DNA from: Fodinibacter luteus
GTDB taxonomy: Bacteria > Actinomycetota > Actinomycetes > Actinomycetales > Dermatophilaceae
NCBI RefSeq assembly: GCF_039541575.1
Contig: NZ_BAABGM010000011.1
Location: 155,286-219,285, forward strand
Direction of reading: 5' to 3'
DNA length: 64,000 nt
Shown one piece after another: positions 15,059 through 23,730 of this stretch (position 1 is the stretch's first letter; every line of letters begins with the position of its first letter). Made by a program: the position numbers and the translations under genes. The notes under the pieces are model-generated. The model saw only the letters and a list, made by a program, of their open reading frames with translations, was not told the origin of the DNA and searched no databases.

Positions 15059-15618
15059 CCGCGACCCCCGCCTGGCTCGTGCCCACCGCCCGGGCCGTGC
15101 CGTGGCAGCCCCTGGCCGGCGTGGCGGCGTGCCTGCTCGGCGTCGTCCTCGTCGCGGCCGTCCGGGGCAGCTGGCCGGTCGGCGTGCTCGACGTCGCGGC
15201 GGCCGGCCTCGCCGCGGCCGTCGTCGCGGGGCTGCGCGACGTGGCCGCCGACCTCCTTGCCGCCGTGCCGACGAGCGCCAGCCGGCGGCGGGCGCGCCGC
15301 CAGCTGCTCCTCGTGCCCGCGGGGCTCGGGACCTGGCTGGCCTACCTCGCGGTGGGGAACCTCGTGAGCCCCGACCTCGGCTGGCCGGTCGGCCCCGTCG
15401 TGGCACTCGTCGCCACGGGGTGCGCCGTGGCCGCGTGGGCGCCGGACCGCCTCGCCGTCGAGGCGGGGGTCGCTACTCCCCTTCTGTGGATGGCGCTCGC
15501 GCGCGTGTCGACCGAGCTCGACGGCCCCCTCCGGGCGCTGCCGGCCGCCTACCAGGACCACCCCTGGATCGTGACCGCCGCGGCGGTCGCCGCGCTGTTG
15601 ATGGGAAGGAACCGATGA
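15055..15618 (+). CDS. Hydrophobic membrane protein of the ABC operon
   Basis: The 187-residue product has about five hydrophobic helices (for example PLAGVAACLLGVVLVAAV and VALVATGCAVAAWA). GTG 15055 overlaps the ATPase stop and its own stop overlaps the next start. No family is recognisable by eye. It is probably a membrane component of the transporter with the product of 15615. Confidence 0.75.
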   Translation: MTATPAWLVPTARAVPWQPLAGVAACLLGVVLVAAVRGSWPVGVLDVAAAGLAAAVVAGLRDVAADLLAAVPTSASRRRARRQLLLVPAGLGTWLAYLAVGNLVSPDLGWPVGPVVALVATGCAVAAWAPDRLAVEAGVATPLLWMALARVSTELDGPLRALPAAYQDHPWIVTAAAVAALLMGRNR

Positions 15619-16520
15619 GCACCACCACGATGGCCCGCCCCCGCCTGGCCACCACCGAGCGGGCGCCGTTCGCGGCCCTCGCCCGCCTCGAGGCCGGCCG
15701 CATGCTGCGGCACCCGGCGCCGTGGGTCGGAATCGCGCTCTGGGTCGCGGCCAGCTACGCCGTCCTCGCCAGCGAGCCCACGTGGTCGAGCGCGCAGTAC
15801 CAGGGCCTGCAGGCGTCGTCGGTCTTCCTCGCCGCCGGGGTCTCCGTGGCTGCCGCGTACGCCGCGGGCCGCGACCGGTACGGCCTGGCCGAGGACGCCC
15901 CCGTGCGGGCGGAGGACCGCGCCGCGGCACGACTCGTCGGCGGCCTGGCCCTCGTGGGCCTCACGGCGCTCGTCGTCGCGGCCGGCGCCCTCTGGCTGCG
16001 GTGGTCCGGCGGGGTTCCCCTCGGGAACGAGCCCGGCCGCACCCTGCACGCCCAGCTCACGCTGCCCGAGCTGCTCCAGCCGGTCGCCCTGAGCGCCTTC
16101 GCCGTCGCCGCGGGGGCCGCCGCGGTCCGGCTGTTGCGGCACCCGCTCGCCGCGTCGATCGTGCTCTTCGTGCTGTGGTTCCTCGCCGGGCCGGCCTACT
16201 GGACGGTGAACGGCCCCGTGCTCCGGTGGTTCGCCCCGGTCATGGTCCAGCCGTACAACGTCGAGGTCGCACCCGCCACCGCCGACCCGCTCACCCTGCC
16301 GCCGACCTGGCTGCTCGAGGGGCCCGGGCCGTTCCAGCCCTACTGGGCGCGGCTCGTCGTCGTGCCCGAGCTCGCCGCGTGGCACGACCTCTACCTCGTC
16401 GCCCTCACCCTGCTCGCCGCCGCCGTCGCGCTGCCCGGGCGCTACCGCCGGCCGCTCGTCGTCGCCGGCGCGGTGCTCGTCGTCGTCGCGGTCGCCCTCC
16501 AGGCCCGGGTCACGCCGTGA
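15615..16520 (+). CDS. ABC-type permease-like membrane protein
   Basis: This 301-residue protein has about six hydrophobic segments (VGIALWVAASYAVLA, LVGLTALVVAAGALWL, ASIVLFVLWFLAGPAYW, LYLVALTLLAAAVALP and others), the layout of an ABC-2-like permease. Its start overlaps the preceding stop, and the following lipoprotein starts inside its stop codon. With the ATPase at 14204 it would make the exporter. No substrate signature is visible. Confidence 0.78.
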   Translation: MSTTTMARPRLATTERAPFAALARLEAGRMLRHPAPWVGIALWVAASYAVLASEPTWSSAQYQGLQASSVFLAAGVSVAAAYAAGRDRYGLAEDAPVRAEDRAAARLVGGLALVGLTALVVAAGALWLRWSGGVPLGNEPGRTLHAQLTLPELLQPVALSAFAVAAGAAAVRLLRHPLAASIVLFVLWFLAGPAYWTVNGPVLRWFAPVMVQPYNVEVAPATADPLTLPPTWLLEGPGPFQPYWARLVVVPELAAWHDLYLVALTLLAAAVALPGRYRRPLVVAGAVLVVVAVALQARVTP

Positions 16521-17509
16521 GGCGGGCGGTCGTGGCCGCGCTCGCGGCCGGTGCCCTTCTGTCCGGGTGTGCGGCGCCGGCCGACCTCGACGGCGAGGTC
16601 CTGGCGGCCGGCCCCGGTGCGGCGCCCGCTCCGGCATCCGCTCCCGCACCCCCGCGGGTGCCGGGTGCCCCCGCCGTGCCCCTCGTCGTCGACACCGACC
16701 TCGGGGCCGACGACGTCCTCGCACTCGCCTTCCTGCTGCGGTCCCCGGAGGTGGACGTGCGGGCCGTCACGGTCGCCGCCACCGGCCTCGTGCGCTGCGA
16801 GCCGGGGGTCGACGTCGTCGCCGGGCTGTTCTCTGCGCTGGGCGTCGAGCCGGTTCCCGTGGCGTGCGGTCGGGCCGACCCCGGGCCGGCCGGCCGGGCC
16901 TTCCCGGCCGCCTGGCGGTCCGCCGCCGAAGCGGGCTCTGGCGTGACACCCGTGCCGGGGACGCCGGTCGGGCAGCCGGCTGCCGACCTCCTGGCCGAGC
17001 AGGCGCGCGACGTCCCCGGACTCGTGCTCGTCGCCATCGGTCCGATGACGAACGTCGCGGACCTGGCGGCCCGGCACCCGGACGACTACGTGCGGCTCAC
17101 CGGCATCCACGCGATGGCCGGGTCGGTGTCGGGGCCGCCCGTCGACGGCGTCGCCGAGTGGAACGCGGCCGCCGACCCCGAGTCGCTCACCGCCGTGCTC
17201 ACCTCGTCGGTGCCCGTCACGGTCGTCCCCGCGGATGCCGTGCCGACCGGCACCCCGGCAGCAGCGCTCGCAGCGCCGGTGGTCGGGCGGGTGGCCGCCG
17301 CCTCAGCCCTGCCCTCGTGGTGGGACCTCGCGGCCGCCGCGGCCCTCGTGACGCCGGATGCCGGGACCGGCGAGCGGGGCGGGTGGAGACTCGACCCGTC
17401 CGAGCCCGGGCGGCTGCGCCGGTCCGGCGCGGGCACGGTGACGGTCCACCGCTCGCTCGGGGCGCCGGCCCTCGAGGCGCAGTACACCCGGGTGTTCCGA
17501 GCGTCCTGA
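16517..17509 (+). CDS. Nucleoside-hydrolase-like lipoprotein
   Basis: The 330-residue protein starts with a signal peptide and lipobox (LLSGC, Cys18) and an Ala/Pro linker, then the inosine/uridine-preferring nucleoside hydrolase fold. That fold shows the calcium-binding N-terminus DTDLGADDVLAL and the downstream IGPMTNVADL segment. It would be anchored outside the membrane. Family enzymes cleave N-glycosidic bonds of nucleosides; extracellular lipoprotein forms are less common. It is last in the sigma-factor operon, so substrate scavenging or signal sensing coupled to the exporter is possible. Confidence 0.85.
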   Translation: MRRAVVAALAAGALLSGCAAPADLDGEVLAAGPGAAPAPASAPAPPRVPGAPAVPLVVDTDLGADDVLALAFLLRSPEVDVRAVTVAATGLVRCEPGVDVVAGLFSALGVEPVPVACGRADPGPAGRAFPAAWRSAAEAGSGVTPVPGTPVGQPAADLLAEQARDVPGLVLVAIGPMTNVADLAARHPDDYVRLTGIHAMAGSVSGPPVDGVAEWNAAADPESLTAVLTSSVPVTVVPADAVPTGTPAAALAAPVVGRVAAASALPSWWDLAAAAALVTPDAGTGERGGWRLDPSEPGRLRRSGAGTVTVHRSLGAPALEAQYTRVFRAS

Positions 17510-17519
17510 GTCGCTGCGC

Positions 17520-20500
17520 TCACACGAGCCCGAGGCCGAGGAGGAGCACGGCGCCCAGGATGCCGACGGCGCCGACGACGCCGGCCCGGCCCGCTCGCGC
17601 ACCGTCGAGCGGCTCGACGGGCAGGAGCAGCGAGCCGGCCATGACGAACGCTGCGAGGCAAAGCGAGGTCGTGAGCGGCGTGCGCCACAGCGCCGCCTCG
17701 AGGAGCAGCACGAGGGAGAGGCCGGCCAGCACGAGGGGCGCGGCCATCGCGACCCGAGGTTCCTTGGCCGGGGTCCGGACGACGGGCATCGGGGCGAGCG
17801 GGCTGCCGAGCGCCCCGGCGACGAGGGCGACGAGCACGCCCGGCGGCCAGGTCGCGTGCACCACGACGGGTGCCGCCCTCGGCTCGGGTGGGTCGGGAAC
17901 GACGGGAGCGCGCCGCCGCGCCACGACCACGCGCGCCACCATGGCGGCACCGACGAGGGCGGCCACGGCGACCGCGTACGTGAGGCCGGTCCACGGCCAG
18001 AGCCACTCGCGCCAGAACGCGAGGAGGAAGGCCACGACCGTGGCGACGACCGCCCAGTGCGGTCGTCGGAGCCGGCCGACACCACGCAGGCGGCCCAGGC
18101 GCGAGCCGACCCCTTCGAGCCAGTCCTTGGCCCCCGTCGGCACGACGCCTCCGCGCAGCGAGACGAGCCCGACGCCCGCGAGGGCCATCGCGAGCAGCCC
18201 GACGGTGGCCGCCGGGGCGGAACGCTGCGACTCGGCGAAGGACCACCCCTCGGGCAACGGCTTCGAGACGTCGAGGGAGGTGCGGTAGGTCGTCGTGTCG
18301 AGCGAGGTGCGGGGCGGGCGGTCGGCGTAGGCGGGGTCGAGGGAGGCGGCCTCGGCGAGGGCGCCCTGCGAGGCGAGGACGTGGACCGGCCCCCGGCGGC
18401 CCTCGACGACGCCGAGGTTGTGCCACCCCAACGCGTACGCGGGCTCGGCGGCCACGGCAGCGCGCAGCACCCGGGAGGCCTCCGCGAGGTCGCCCCGGCG
18501 GGCGAGGAGGACACCGAGGTTGTTGGCTGCCGGGTAGTTCGTCGGGTCGCTCGCGAGCGCCCCGCGGTTCTGCCGGACGGCGGCGTCGGTGTCGCCGCGA
18601 CGGTGGGCGACCTCGGCGGCCGTCATGAGGTAGACCGGGCTGCCCGGATCAGCGGCGAGCGCGGCGCGAGACAGCTCGAGGGCCTGGGTCGACGCCCCGG
18701 TGTCCAGCGCCGCGATCGCTGCCGAGTTGCGTACGGCGTCGAAACGCACCTGTCCCTCGAGCCTGTCCGACCAGAACAGAGCCGAGGCGTAATCCTCGGC
18801 GGCAGCGCGGTCCATCCCGACGGACAGCTCGTGGTCCCCGAGCAGCGAGGCCGCGAAGTACGACAGCCGGGCGAAGGCGTGGGCGTTGGTGAAGCCGCCG
18901 TTGAGCGTCGACTGGTAGCCGTAGCCCTCGGCACCCTGGAGCACGAGCGGCCTGAGCACCGGGACGGCCTCGTCGGGCCGGCCCGCCCGCAGCAGCGCAG
19001 CGCCACGCCCGAGCAGGGACTGCGCGACCGCGAGGTCGTCGCGCGACGACAGCACTCGCCAGCGTGCCGCGGCCTCAGCGAAGTGCGCGGCGGATTCGTC
19101 GTACTCCTTTGCCAGGTAGGCGATCTCGCCCAGCCGCTGGTGCGCGAGCGCGGTCTCGTCACCGAGGTGTGCGGCCCACCGGGTGGCCGCGCCTCGGGCT
19201 CCGGCGAGGTCACCCGCCCAGCGCAGGAGGTTCTGCCGGTCGTCGAAGCGGGTCTCGACCGCCGCACGCTCCGTGGCCGTCAGGACGTCCGGCGGGAGGA
19301 CGCCGGCGAGCTCGGTGTCGAGCTGCTGCCTCAGGCGCGCCCCGTCCGGGCATGCGCCCCCTGAGATCGATCGGTCGAGGTCGTCGAACTCCTCCGGCCA
19401 GCCCTGCGCCGCCGCCGCCGCGTCGCCGGCGACGAGGGCGTCCCGGCGCCAGACCCAGTCCGGGCAGGACGGTGCGGTGTCGGTGAGGCCGGGGGCGTCC
19501 CGGAAGGTCGGCACGAAGCCCTCGTCGGCGACGACACCGCCGCCACCACCCTCGCCGTAGCCGAGCAGCGAGATCCGCGCCGGCGTGAGCACGTCCCAAC
19601 CGAGGGACAGGGGCGGGTCGAGCGGGACGATCGCGGTCGCCTCGGGGAAGGCTGCCGTCCCGAGCGCGGCGAACCGCCTCCCGATCGCCGACGCCTCCCG
19701 GAAGCGGCCGGAGGACTCCTCCGCCGCGATGGCCACCTGGAGGGCTCGCGCCGGGTGGCTCGGCCCGTCGGCCGCCGCGACGGCGAGGCGGGCGGCAGCC
19801 TCCGGTCGTGCGAGGCCCAGCTGCGCGCGGGCCGCGCCGAGCCGGGCGGTGGGAGTCTCGTCCGTGTCGAGGAGGCGCGCGAACACGGCATCCGCGTCGC
19901 GGAAGGCCCGACGCGAGGTGAACGGCTGGGGCGTCGCGAGGTTCATGCCGGTGGTGAGGTACACCTCGCCGAGGGTGGCGAGGACGCCCGGGTCGCGGGG
20001 GTGGGCCCGCACGAGGGCGAGGGCCTTCGCCTCGGCCTCCTCGAAGAGCGCCACGAAGAGCGCCGACGTCGTGGTGTCCTCGGGCAGCCACAGACTGCTC
20101 GGGAGCGCCCGCTGGACGGACAGCCAGCCCGGTGTCGGGTCGCCGGGGCAGGCCTGCTCGGCCGCGAGCCGCTCACCGTCGACCGCGTCGTCCGGGACCT
20201 CCGCGTCGGACGCGACGAGGGCGAGCAGGTTGAGCTGCGCGTCGCAGCCGCCACCGGCACGGGCCCGGTGGAGCACGGCGAAGGCGAGCCGCACGGCGTT
20301 CTCATCGAGCCCCGAGGTCTCCGGCTGGGCTGCCAACAGGAACAGTGCGGCGCCGAGGGTCGCCCCACCCTGGCCTAGCCTGGCCGGGTCGACGCCATCA
20401 AGCAGCTCGTCGACCGCGCTGAAACGGTAGGGGTACTCGTTCGTGACCTCGCCGACGGACGGCCAGCCGAACCCGTCCGCCGGAGCGTCCAGGAACGCGA

Positions 20501-20822
20501 GCAGCCGGTCGGCCGCCTCCGGCCCCAGCGCGTCGACGGCATGGGGCCGCACGTCCTGCACGGTGCGGACGAGCGCGCCCGGCGGCAGCCCCACGGGCAC
20601 CGTGCGGATGCCGGTCGATGGGGCGAGGTCGTCGCCCGGCAGGTCGGGCTGCGCCGCGGTGAGGGGTTGCGGCAGCCGGGATGCCGTGAGCGCGGCGGCG
20701 GGTGCGATGGCCAGGACCACGACGAGGCCGAGGAGGACGGCAGCCACGAGGACCGTGCCCGTCCGGGCGACGACGCTGCGCGGTGCCGTGTCGGGTGGAG
20801 CCCCATCGGCCAGCTGCGTCAC
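17520..20822 (-). CDS. Large TPR-repeat membrane protein
   Basis: This 1100-residue protein has an N-terminal signal-anchor helix (TGTVLVAAVLLGLVVVLAIA) and a long helical region. Several TPR units are recognisable around residues 690-850 (ALAADPGSPVYLMTAAEVAH, ALASDPTNYPAANNLGVLLA, AYALGWHNLGVVEGRRG). Five or six transmembrane helices occupy about 870-1100. The repeats would lie outside the cytoplasm, or inside if the first helix is not cleaved. A strong GGAGGGGG ribosome site precedes GTG 20822. It is convergent with the lipoprotein gene. Role unknown; TPR membrane proteins often scaffold envelope or secretion complexes. Confidence 0.82.
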   Translation of the reverse strand: MTQLADGAPPDTAPRSVVARTGTVLVAAVLLGLVVVLAIAPAAALTASRLPQPLTAAQPDLPGDDLAPSTGIRTVPVGLPPGALVRTVQDVRPHAVDALGPEAADRLLAFLDAPADGFGWPSVGEVTNEYPYRFSAVDELLDGVDPARLGQGGATLGAALFLLAAQPETSGLDENAVRLAFAVLHRARAGGGCDAQLNLLALVASDAEVPDDAVDGERLAAEQACPGDPTPGWLSVQRALPSSLWLPEDTTTSALFVALFEEAEAKALALVRAHPRDPGVLATLGEVYLTTGMNLATPQPFTSRRAFRDADAVFARLLDTDETPTARLGAARAQLGLARPEAAARLAVAAADGPSHPARALQVAIAAEESSGRFREASAIGRRFAALGTAAFPEATAIVPLDPPLSLGWDVLTPARISLLGYGEGGGGGVVADEGFVPTFRDAPGLTDTAPSCPDWVWRRDALVAGDAAAAAQGWPEEFDDLDRSISGGACPDGARLRQQLDTELAGVLPPDVLTATERAAVETRFDDRQNLLRWAGDLAGARGAATRWAAHLGDETALAHQRLGEIAYLAKEYDESAAHFAEAAARWRVLSSRDDLAVAQSLLGRGAALLRAGRPDEAVPVLRPLVLQGAEGYGYQSTLNGGFTNAHAFARLSYFAASLLGDHELSVGMDRAAAEDYASALFWSDRLEGQVRFDAVRNSAAIAALDTGASTQALELSRAALAADPGSPVYLMTAAEVAHRRGDTDAAVRQNRGALASDPTNYPAANNLGVLLARRGDLAEASRVLRAAVAAEPAYALGWHNLGVVEGRRGPVHVLASQGALAEAASLDPAYADRPPRTSLDTTTYRTSLDVSKPLPEGWSFAESQRSAPAATVGLLAMALAGVGLVSLRGGVVPTGAKDWLEGVGSRLGRLRGVGRLRRPHWAVVATVVAFLLAFWREWLWPWTGLTYAVAVAALVGAAMVARVVVARRRAPVVPDPPEPRAAPVVVHATWPPGVLVALVAGALGSPLAPMPVVRTPAKEPRVAMAAPLVLAGLSLVLLLEAALWRTPLTTSLCLAAFVMAGSLLLPVEPLDGARAGRAGVVGAVGILGAVLLLGLGLV

Positions 20823-20972
20823 GCGATCACCCCCTCCCCGGATGCATCACCCTCGACGGTAGGCCCGGGACGGGCGTGACGCCAGAGGCTCCTGACACGC
20901 AGGTGACGCGGTCGCGTGTCCTTCTCGTCACGACGGGGTGACAGCGCGCGACCCCCGGGAGATGATGCCGGG

Positions 20973-22082
20973 ATGGGCCTCCCACTCGGGCTCCGCAGGG
21001 GTGCCGTCGTCGCCGTCGCGCTGGCGGCGTTCACCGTGCCCGGAGCGAGCGCGTGGGCCGCCGCGCCCTCGCCGGTCCCGACCGTTCCGAGCGAGTCCGA
21101 GGTCTCGAGGGCGAAGGACGCGGCCGCCGCCGTGGCCGAGGAGGTCGCCGAGATCACCGCGCGGGTCGAGCGGGCCGAGGCGCGGCTGCAGGCCCTGCAG
21201 CGCGAGGTGTCCGAGGCGGTGTCCGCCCAGGAGGAGGCGGAGGCCCAGCTCGCCGATGCCGAGGACGCCGTGCGGCGAGCGACCGTGGACCTCGCCGCGG
21301 CGCAGCGGGCCCGCGACGCCGCCGACCGCGCGCTGTCCGGGCGGGCGGCCCTGATGTACATGCAGGGCAGCGACCTGCAGAACCTCACGACTCTCCTGGT
21401 GTCCCCGCCGAACGTCATGGCCGACCTGTCGCTCGTGCTCGACGACAACGCCCGCGAGGTGCGCCAGGGCCTCGACGTCGCGACGTCGGCGGCGGTCGAC
21501 GCGGCGTTCCGCGAGCGCGAGCTGACCAGGGCACGCGACACGCAGGCCGCCGCCGTCGAGGAGGCGGCCGCCAGCCGGGCCGGCGCCGAGGCGAAGGCCG
21601 AGAAGGCCGGCGAGGAGGCGGCCGAGCTCGGCGAGCAGCAGGAGGAGCTCACCGCCCGGCTCGACGAGCTCGAGGAGGGCGCCGCCGACCTCGCCGGGCT
21701 CCGCGAGGCCGCCGCGTCCCTGGGTCGCAGCGGCCTGCTCGGGCTGCAGGCGGCCGGCTCGCTGGGCACCGGGCCCAAGGCCGCGCAGGAGATCGCCCGC
21801 TCGAAGATGGCGTCCTACGGCTGGGACGACGCCGAGTTCACCTGCCTCGTCGCGCTCTGGTACGCGGAGTCGGCGTGGAGCTGGAGTGCCACGAACCCGT
21901 CGTCCGGCGCGTACGGCATCCCGCAGTCCCTGCCCGGCTGGAAGATGGCCAGCGCGGGCAGCGACTGGCTCACGAACCCGGCGACGCAGATCACCTGGGG
22001 CATGGGCTACATCGAGGACGTCTACGGGTCGCCGTGCACGGCGTACGAGAAGTTCCTCTCCCGGTCCCCGCACTGGTACTGA
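20973..22082 (+). CDS. Secreted coiled-coil protein with lysozyme/transglycosylase-like C-terminus
   Basis: The 369-residue product has a signal peptide (VAVALAAFTVPGASAWAA). A long coiled coil follows (about 40-250, e.g. VERAEARLQALQREVSEAVS) of the kind found before NlpC/P60 and M23 hydrolase domains. The C-terminal domain contains LWYAESAWSWSATNPSSGAY and GIPQSLPGWKM, resembling the SLT/lysozyme-like fold with catalytic Glu in YAESAW. It would hydrolyse or bind peptidoglycan at the cell surface. ATG 20973 is chosen because the signal peptide begins there. It ends one base into the next gene (TGATG). Confidence 0.85.
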   Translation: MGLPLGLRRGAVVAVALAAFTVPGASAWAAAPSPVPTVPSESEVSRAKDAAAAVAEEVAEITARVERAEARLQALQREVSEAVSAQEEAEAQLADAEDAVRRATVDLAAAQRARDAADRALSGRAALMYMQGSDLQNLTTLLVSPPNVMADLSLVLDDNAREVRQGLDVATSAAVDAAFRERELTRARDTQAAAVEEAAASRAGAEAKAEKAGEEAAELGEQQEELTARLDELEEGAADLAGLREAAASLGRSGLLGLQAAGSLGTGPKAAQEIARSKMASYGWDDAEFTCLVALWYAESAWSWSATNPSSGAYGIPQSLPGWKMASAGSDWLTNPATQITWGMGYIEDVYGSPCTAYEKFLSRSPHWY

Positions 22083-23173
22083 TGCGCTCCTTCGAGCACG
22101 ACACCGGGTCGCCGCGGGTCGTCTTCGGCACGGGCACGCTGGCTCGCGTGGCGTCGGAGCTGGCCCGCGTCGGTGGCCGGCGCGCGCTCGTGCTGTCCAC
22201 CCCCGGGCAGGGCGGGCTCGCGGCACGGGTGGCCGGCGTGCTCGGCGACGCCGCCGCCGGCACCTTCGACGGGGCGGCGGAGCACACGCCGGTCGAGGTG
22301 ACCGGCGTGGCCCTCGCCCGGGCGCGCGAGGTGGGCGCCGACTCGCTCGTGTCCGTCGGGGGCGGGTCGACGACCGGCCTGGGCAAGGCCCTTGCGTCGC
22401 GCACCGGGATGCCGCACCTCGTCGTGCCCACGACCTACGCCGGGTCCGAGGTCACCGCGCTGCTGGGGGAGACCGCGGACGGGGAGAAGGTGACCCGCTC
22501 CGGCCCGGAGATCCTGCCCGCGGTCGTCGTCTACGACGTCGCGCTGACCACCACCCTGCCGTGGCCGGTCACGGTCACGAGCGCCGTCAACGCGATGGCC
22601 CACGCCGTCGAGGCGCTCTACTCGCCGGACCGCACGACGCAGGTCGACGGGCTGGCCACCGAGGGCCTCGAGGCGCTGGCCCGCGGGCTGCGGGCGCTCC
22701 ACCGCGACGCGGAGGACCTCGGCGCGCGCGACGACCTGCTGTACGGCGCGTGGCTGGCGGGCCGGTGCCTCGGCGCCGTGCGGATGGGCCTGCACCACAA
22801 GCTGTGCCACACCCTCGGCGGGAGCTTCGGCCTCGCCCACGCGCCGACCCACACCGTCGTCCTCCCGCACGCCATGGCGTACAACGCGACGGCGGCACCG
22901 GAGGCCATGGCGGCGGCCGCCGGCGCGCTCGGCGTCGACGACGCGCCGTGCGGGCTCCAGGCGCTCGTCGCGGGGCTCGGCGGCCCGACCCGGCTGGACG
23001 CCCTCGGCTTCAGCCTCGCCGACGTGCCGCGGGCCGCCGACCTCGCCACGGCGCGGCCGTACCCGAACCCGCGCGCGGTCCAGCGCGACGGCATCCGTCA
23101 CCTCCTCACCCGGGCGACCGAGGGCGCGGCGATCGACCCCACCCCCACCCACGAGATGCGGGAGCACCGATGA
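22082..23173 (+). CDS. Maleylacetate reductase-like iron-containing dehydrogenase
   Basis: This 363-residue group III alcohol dehydrogenase has SVGGGSTTGLGKAL, the nicotinamide region VPTTYAGSEVTALLGE, and the metal site HHKLCHTLGGSFGLAHAPTH. These are hallmarks of maleylacetate reductases, which reduce maleylacetate to 3-oxoadipate with NAD(P)H in aromatic-ring catabolism. Start and stop overlap the neighbours on both sides. The VOC protein that follows could be a partner dioxygenase. No intradiol hydroxyquinol dioxygenase is present in the window, so the pathway is incomplete here. Confidence 0.88.
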   Translation: MRSFEHDTGSPRVVFGTGTLARVASELARVGGRRALVLSTPGQGGLAARVAGVLGDAAAGTFDGAAEHTPVEVTGVALARAREVGADSLVSVGGGSTTGLGKALASRTGMPHLVVPTTYAGSEVTALLGETADGEKVTRSGPEILPAVVVYDVALTTTLPWPVTVTSAVNAMAHAVEALYSPDRTTQVDGLATEGLEALARGLRALHRDAEDLGARDDLLYGAWLAGRCLGAVRMGLHHKLCHTLGGSFGLAHAPTHTVVLPHAMAYNATAAPEAMAAAAGALGVDDAPCGLQALVAGLGGPTRLDALGFSLADVPRAADLATARPYPNPRAVQRDGIRHLLTRATEGAAIDPTPTHEMREHR

Positions 23174-23682
23174 CGACCTCCGACGCAGCCGGCCCCGGCC
23201 CCACCGACCTCGCGGTCCGGCGGCAGCAGCTCCGCGAGGCGTACCTGCGCCCCGCCGCGCAGCGGCCCGCCTCCACGGCCCGCGGGCTCCACCACACCGC
23301 CCTCGTCAGCAGCGACGTCGAGCGCACCGTGCGCTTCTACCAGGAGGTCCTCGGCTTCCCGTTGACCGAGCTCATCGAGAACCGCGACTACCCGGGCTCC
23401 TCGCACTTCTTCTTCGACATCGGCCACGAGAACCTGCTCGCCTTCTTCGACTTCCCCGGCCTCGACATCGGCCCGTACGCCGAGGTGCTCGGTGGGCTGC
23501 ACCACGTGGCGATCTCCGTCGAGCCCGAGCGCTGGCACGAGCTCGTCGCCCGGCTCGCCGAGCACGGGGTCGAGCACGAGGTGCACAGCGGGGTGTCGGT
23601 CTACTTCCGCGACCCCGACGGGGCCCGCCTCGAGCTCATCGCCGACCCGCTGGGCGAGATGTACGGACACCAGGTGCTCTAG
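23170..23682 (+). CDS. VOC superfamily metalloprotein (glyoxalase/extradiol dioxygenase-like)
   Basis: The 170-residue protein contains a VOC fold with likely metal ligands in GLHHTALV (His41/42), LGGLHHVAIS (His111/112) and DPDGARLELIA (Glu155). This is the His-His-Glu pattern of glyoxalase I and extradiol dioxygenases. It overlaps the maleylacetate reductase gene by four bases, implying linked function, perhaps ring cleavage giving maleylacetate. It is half the size of PcpA/LinE-type hydroquinone dioxygenases, so that role is only a guess. Confidence 0.82.
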   Translation: MTTSDAAGPGPTDLAVRRQQLREAYLRPAAQRPASTARGLHHTALVSSDVERTVRFYQEVLGFPLTELIENRDYPGSSHFFFDIGHENLLAFFDFPGLDIGPYAEVLGGLHHVAISVEPERWHELVARLAEHGVEHEVHSGVSVYFRDPDGARLELIADPLGEMYGHQVL

Positions 23683-23730
23683 AGCCTGTCAGCCCACCTC
23701 AGCCGTAGCCTGTCAGCCCACCTCAGCCGT
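23683..23730. repeat. Exact 24-bp tandem duplication at the mddA 3' end
   Basis: Two identical 24-base units, each beginning AGCCTGTCAGCCCACCTCAG, lie head to tail at 23683-23706 and 23707-23730. The second copy covers the last coding bases and stop of the leftward methyltransferase gene; the first is outside it and touches the VOC stop. Perfect identity suggests a recent event. Confidence 0.9.
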
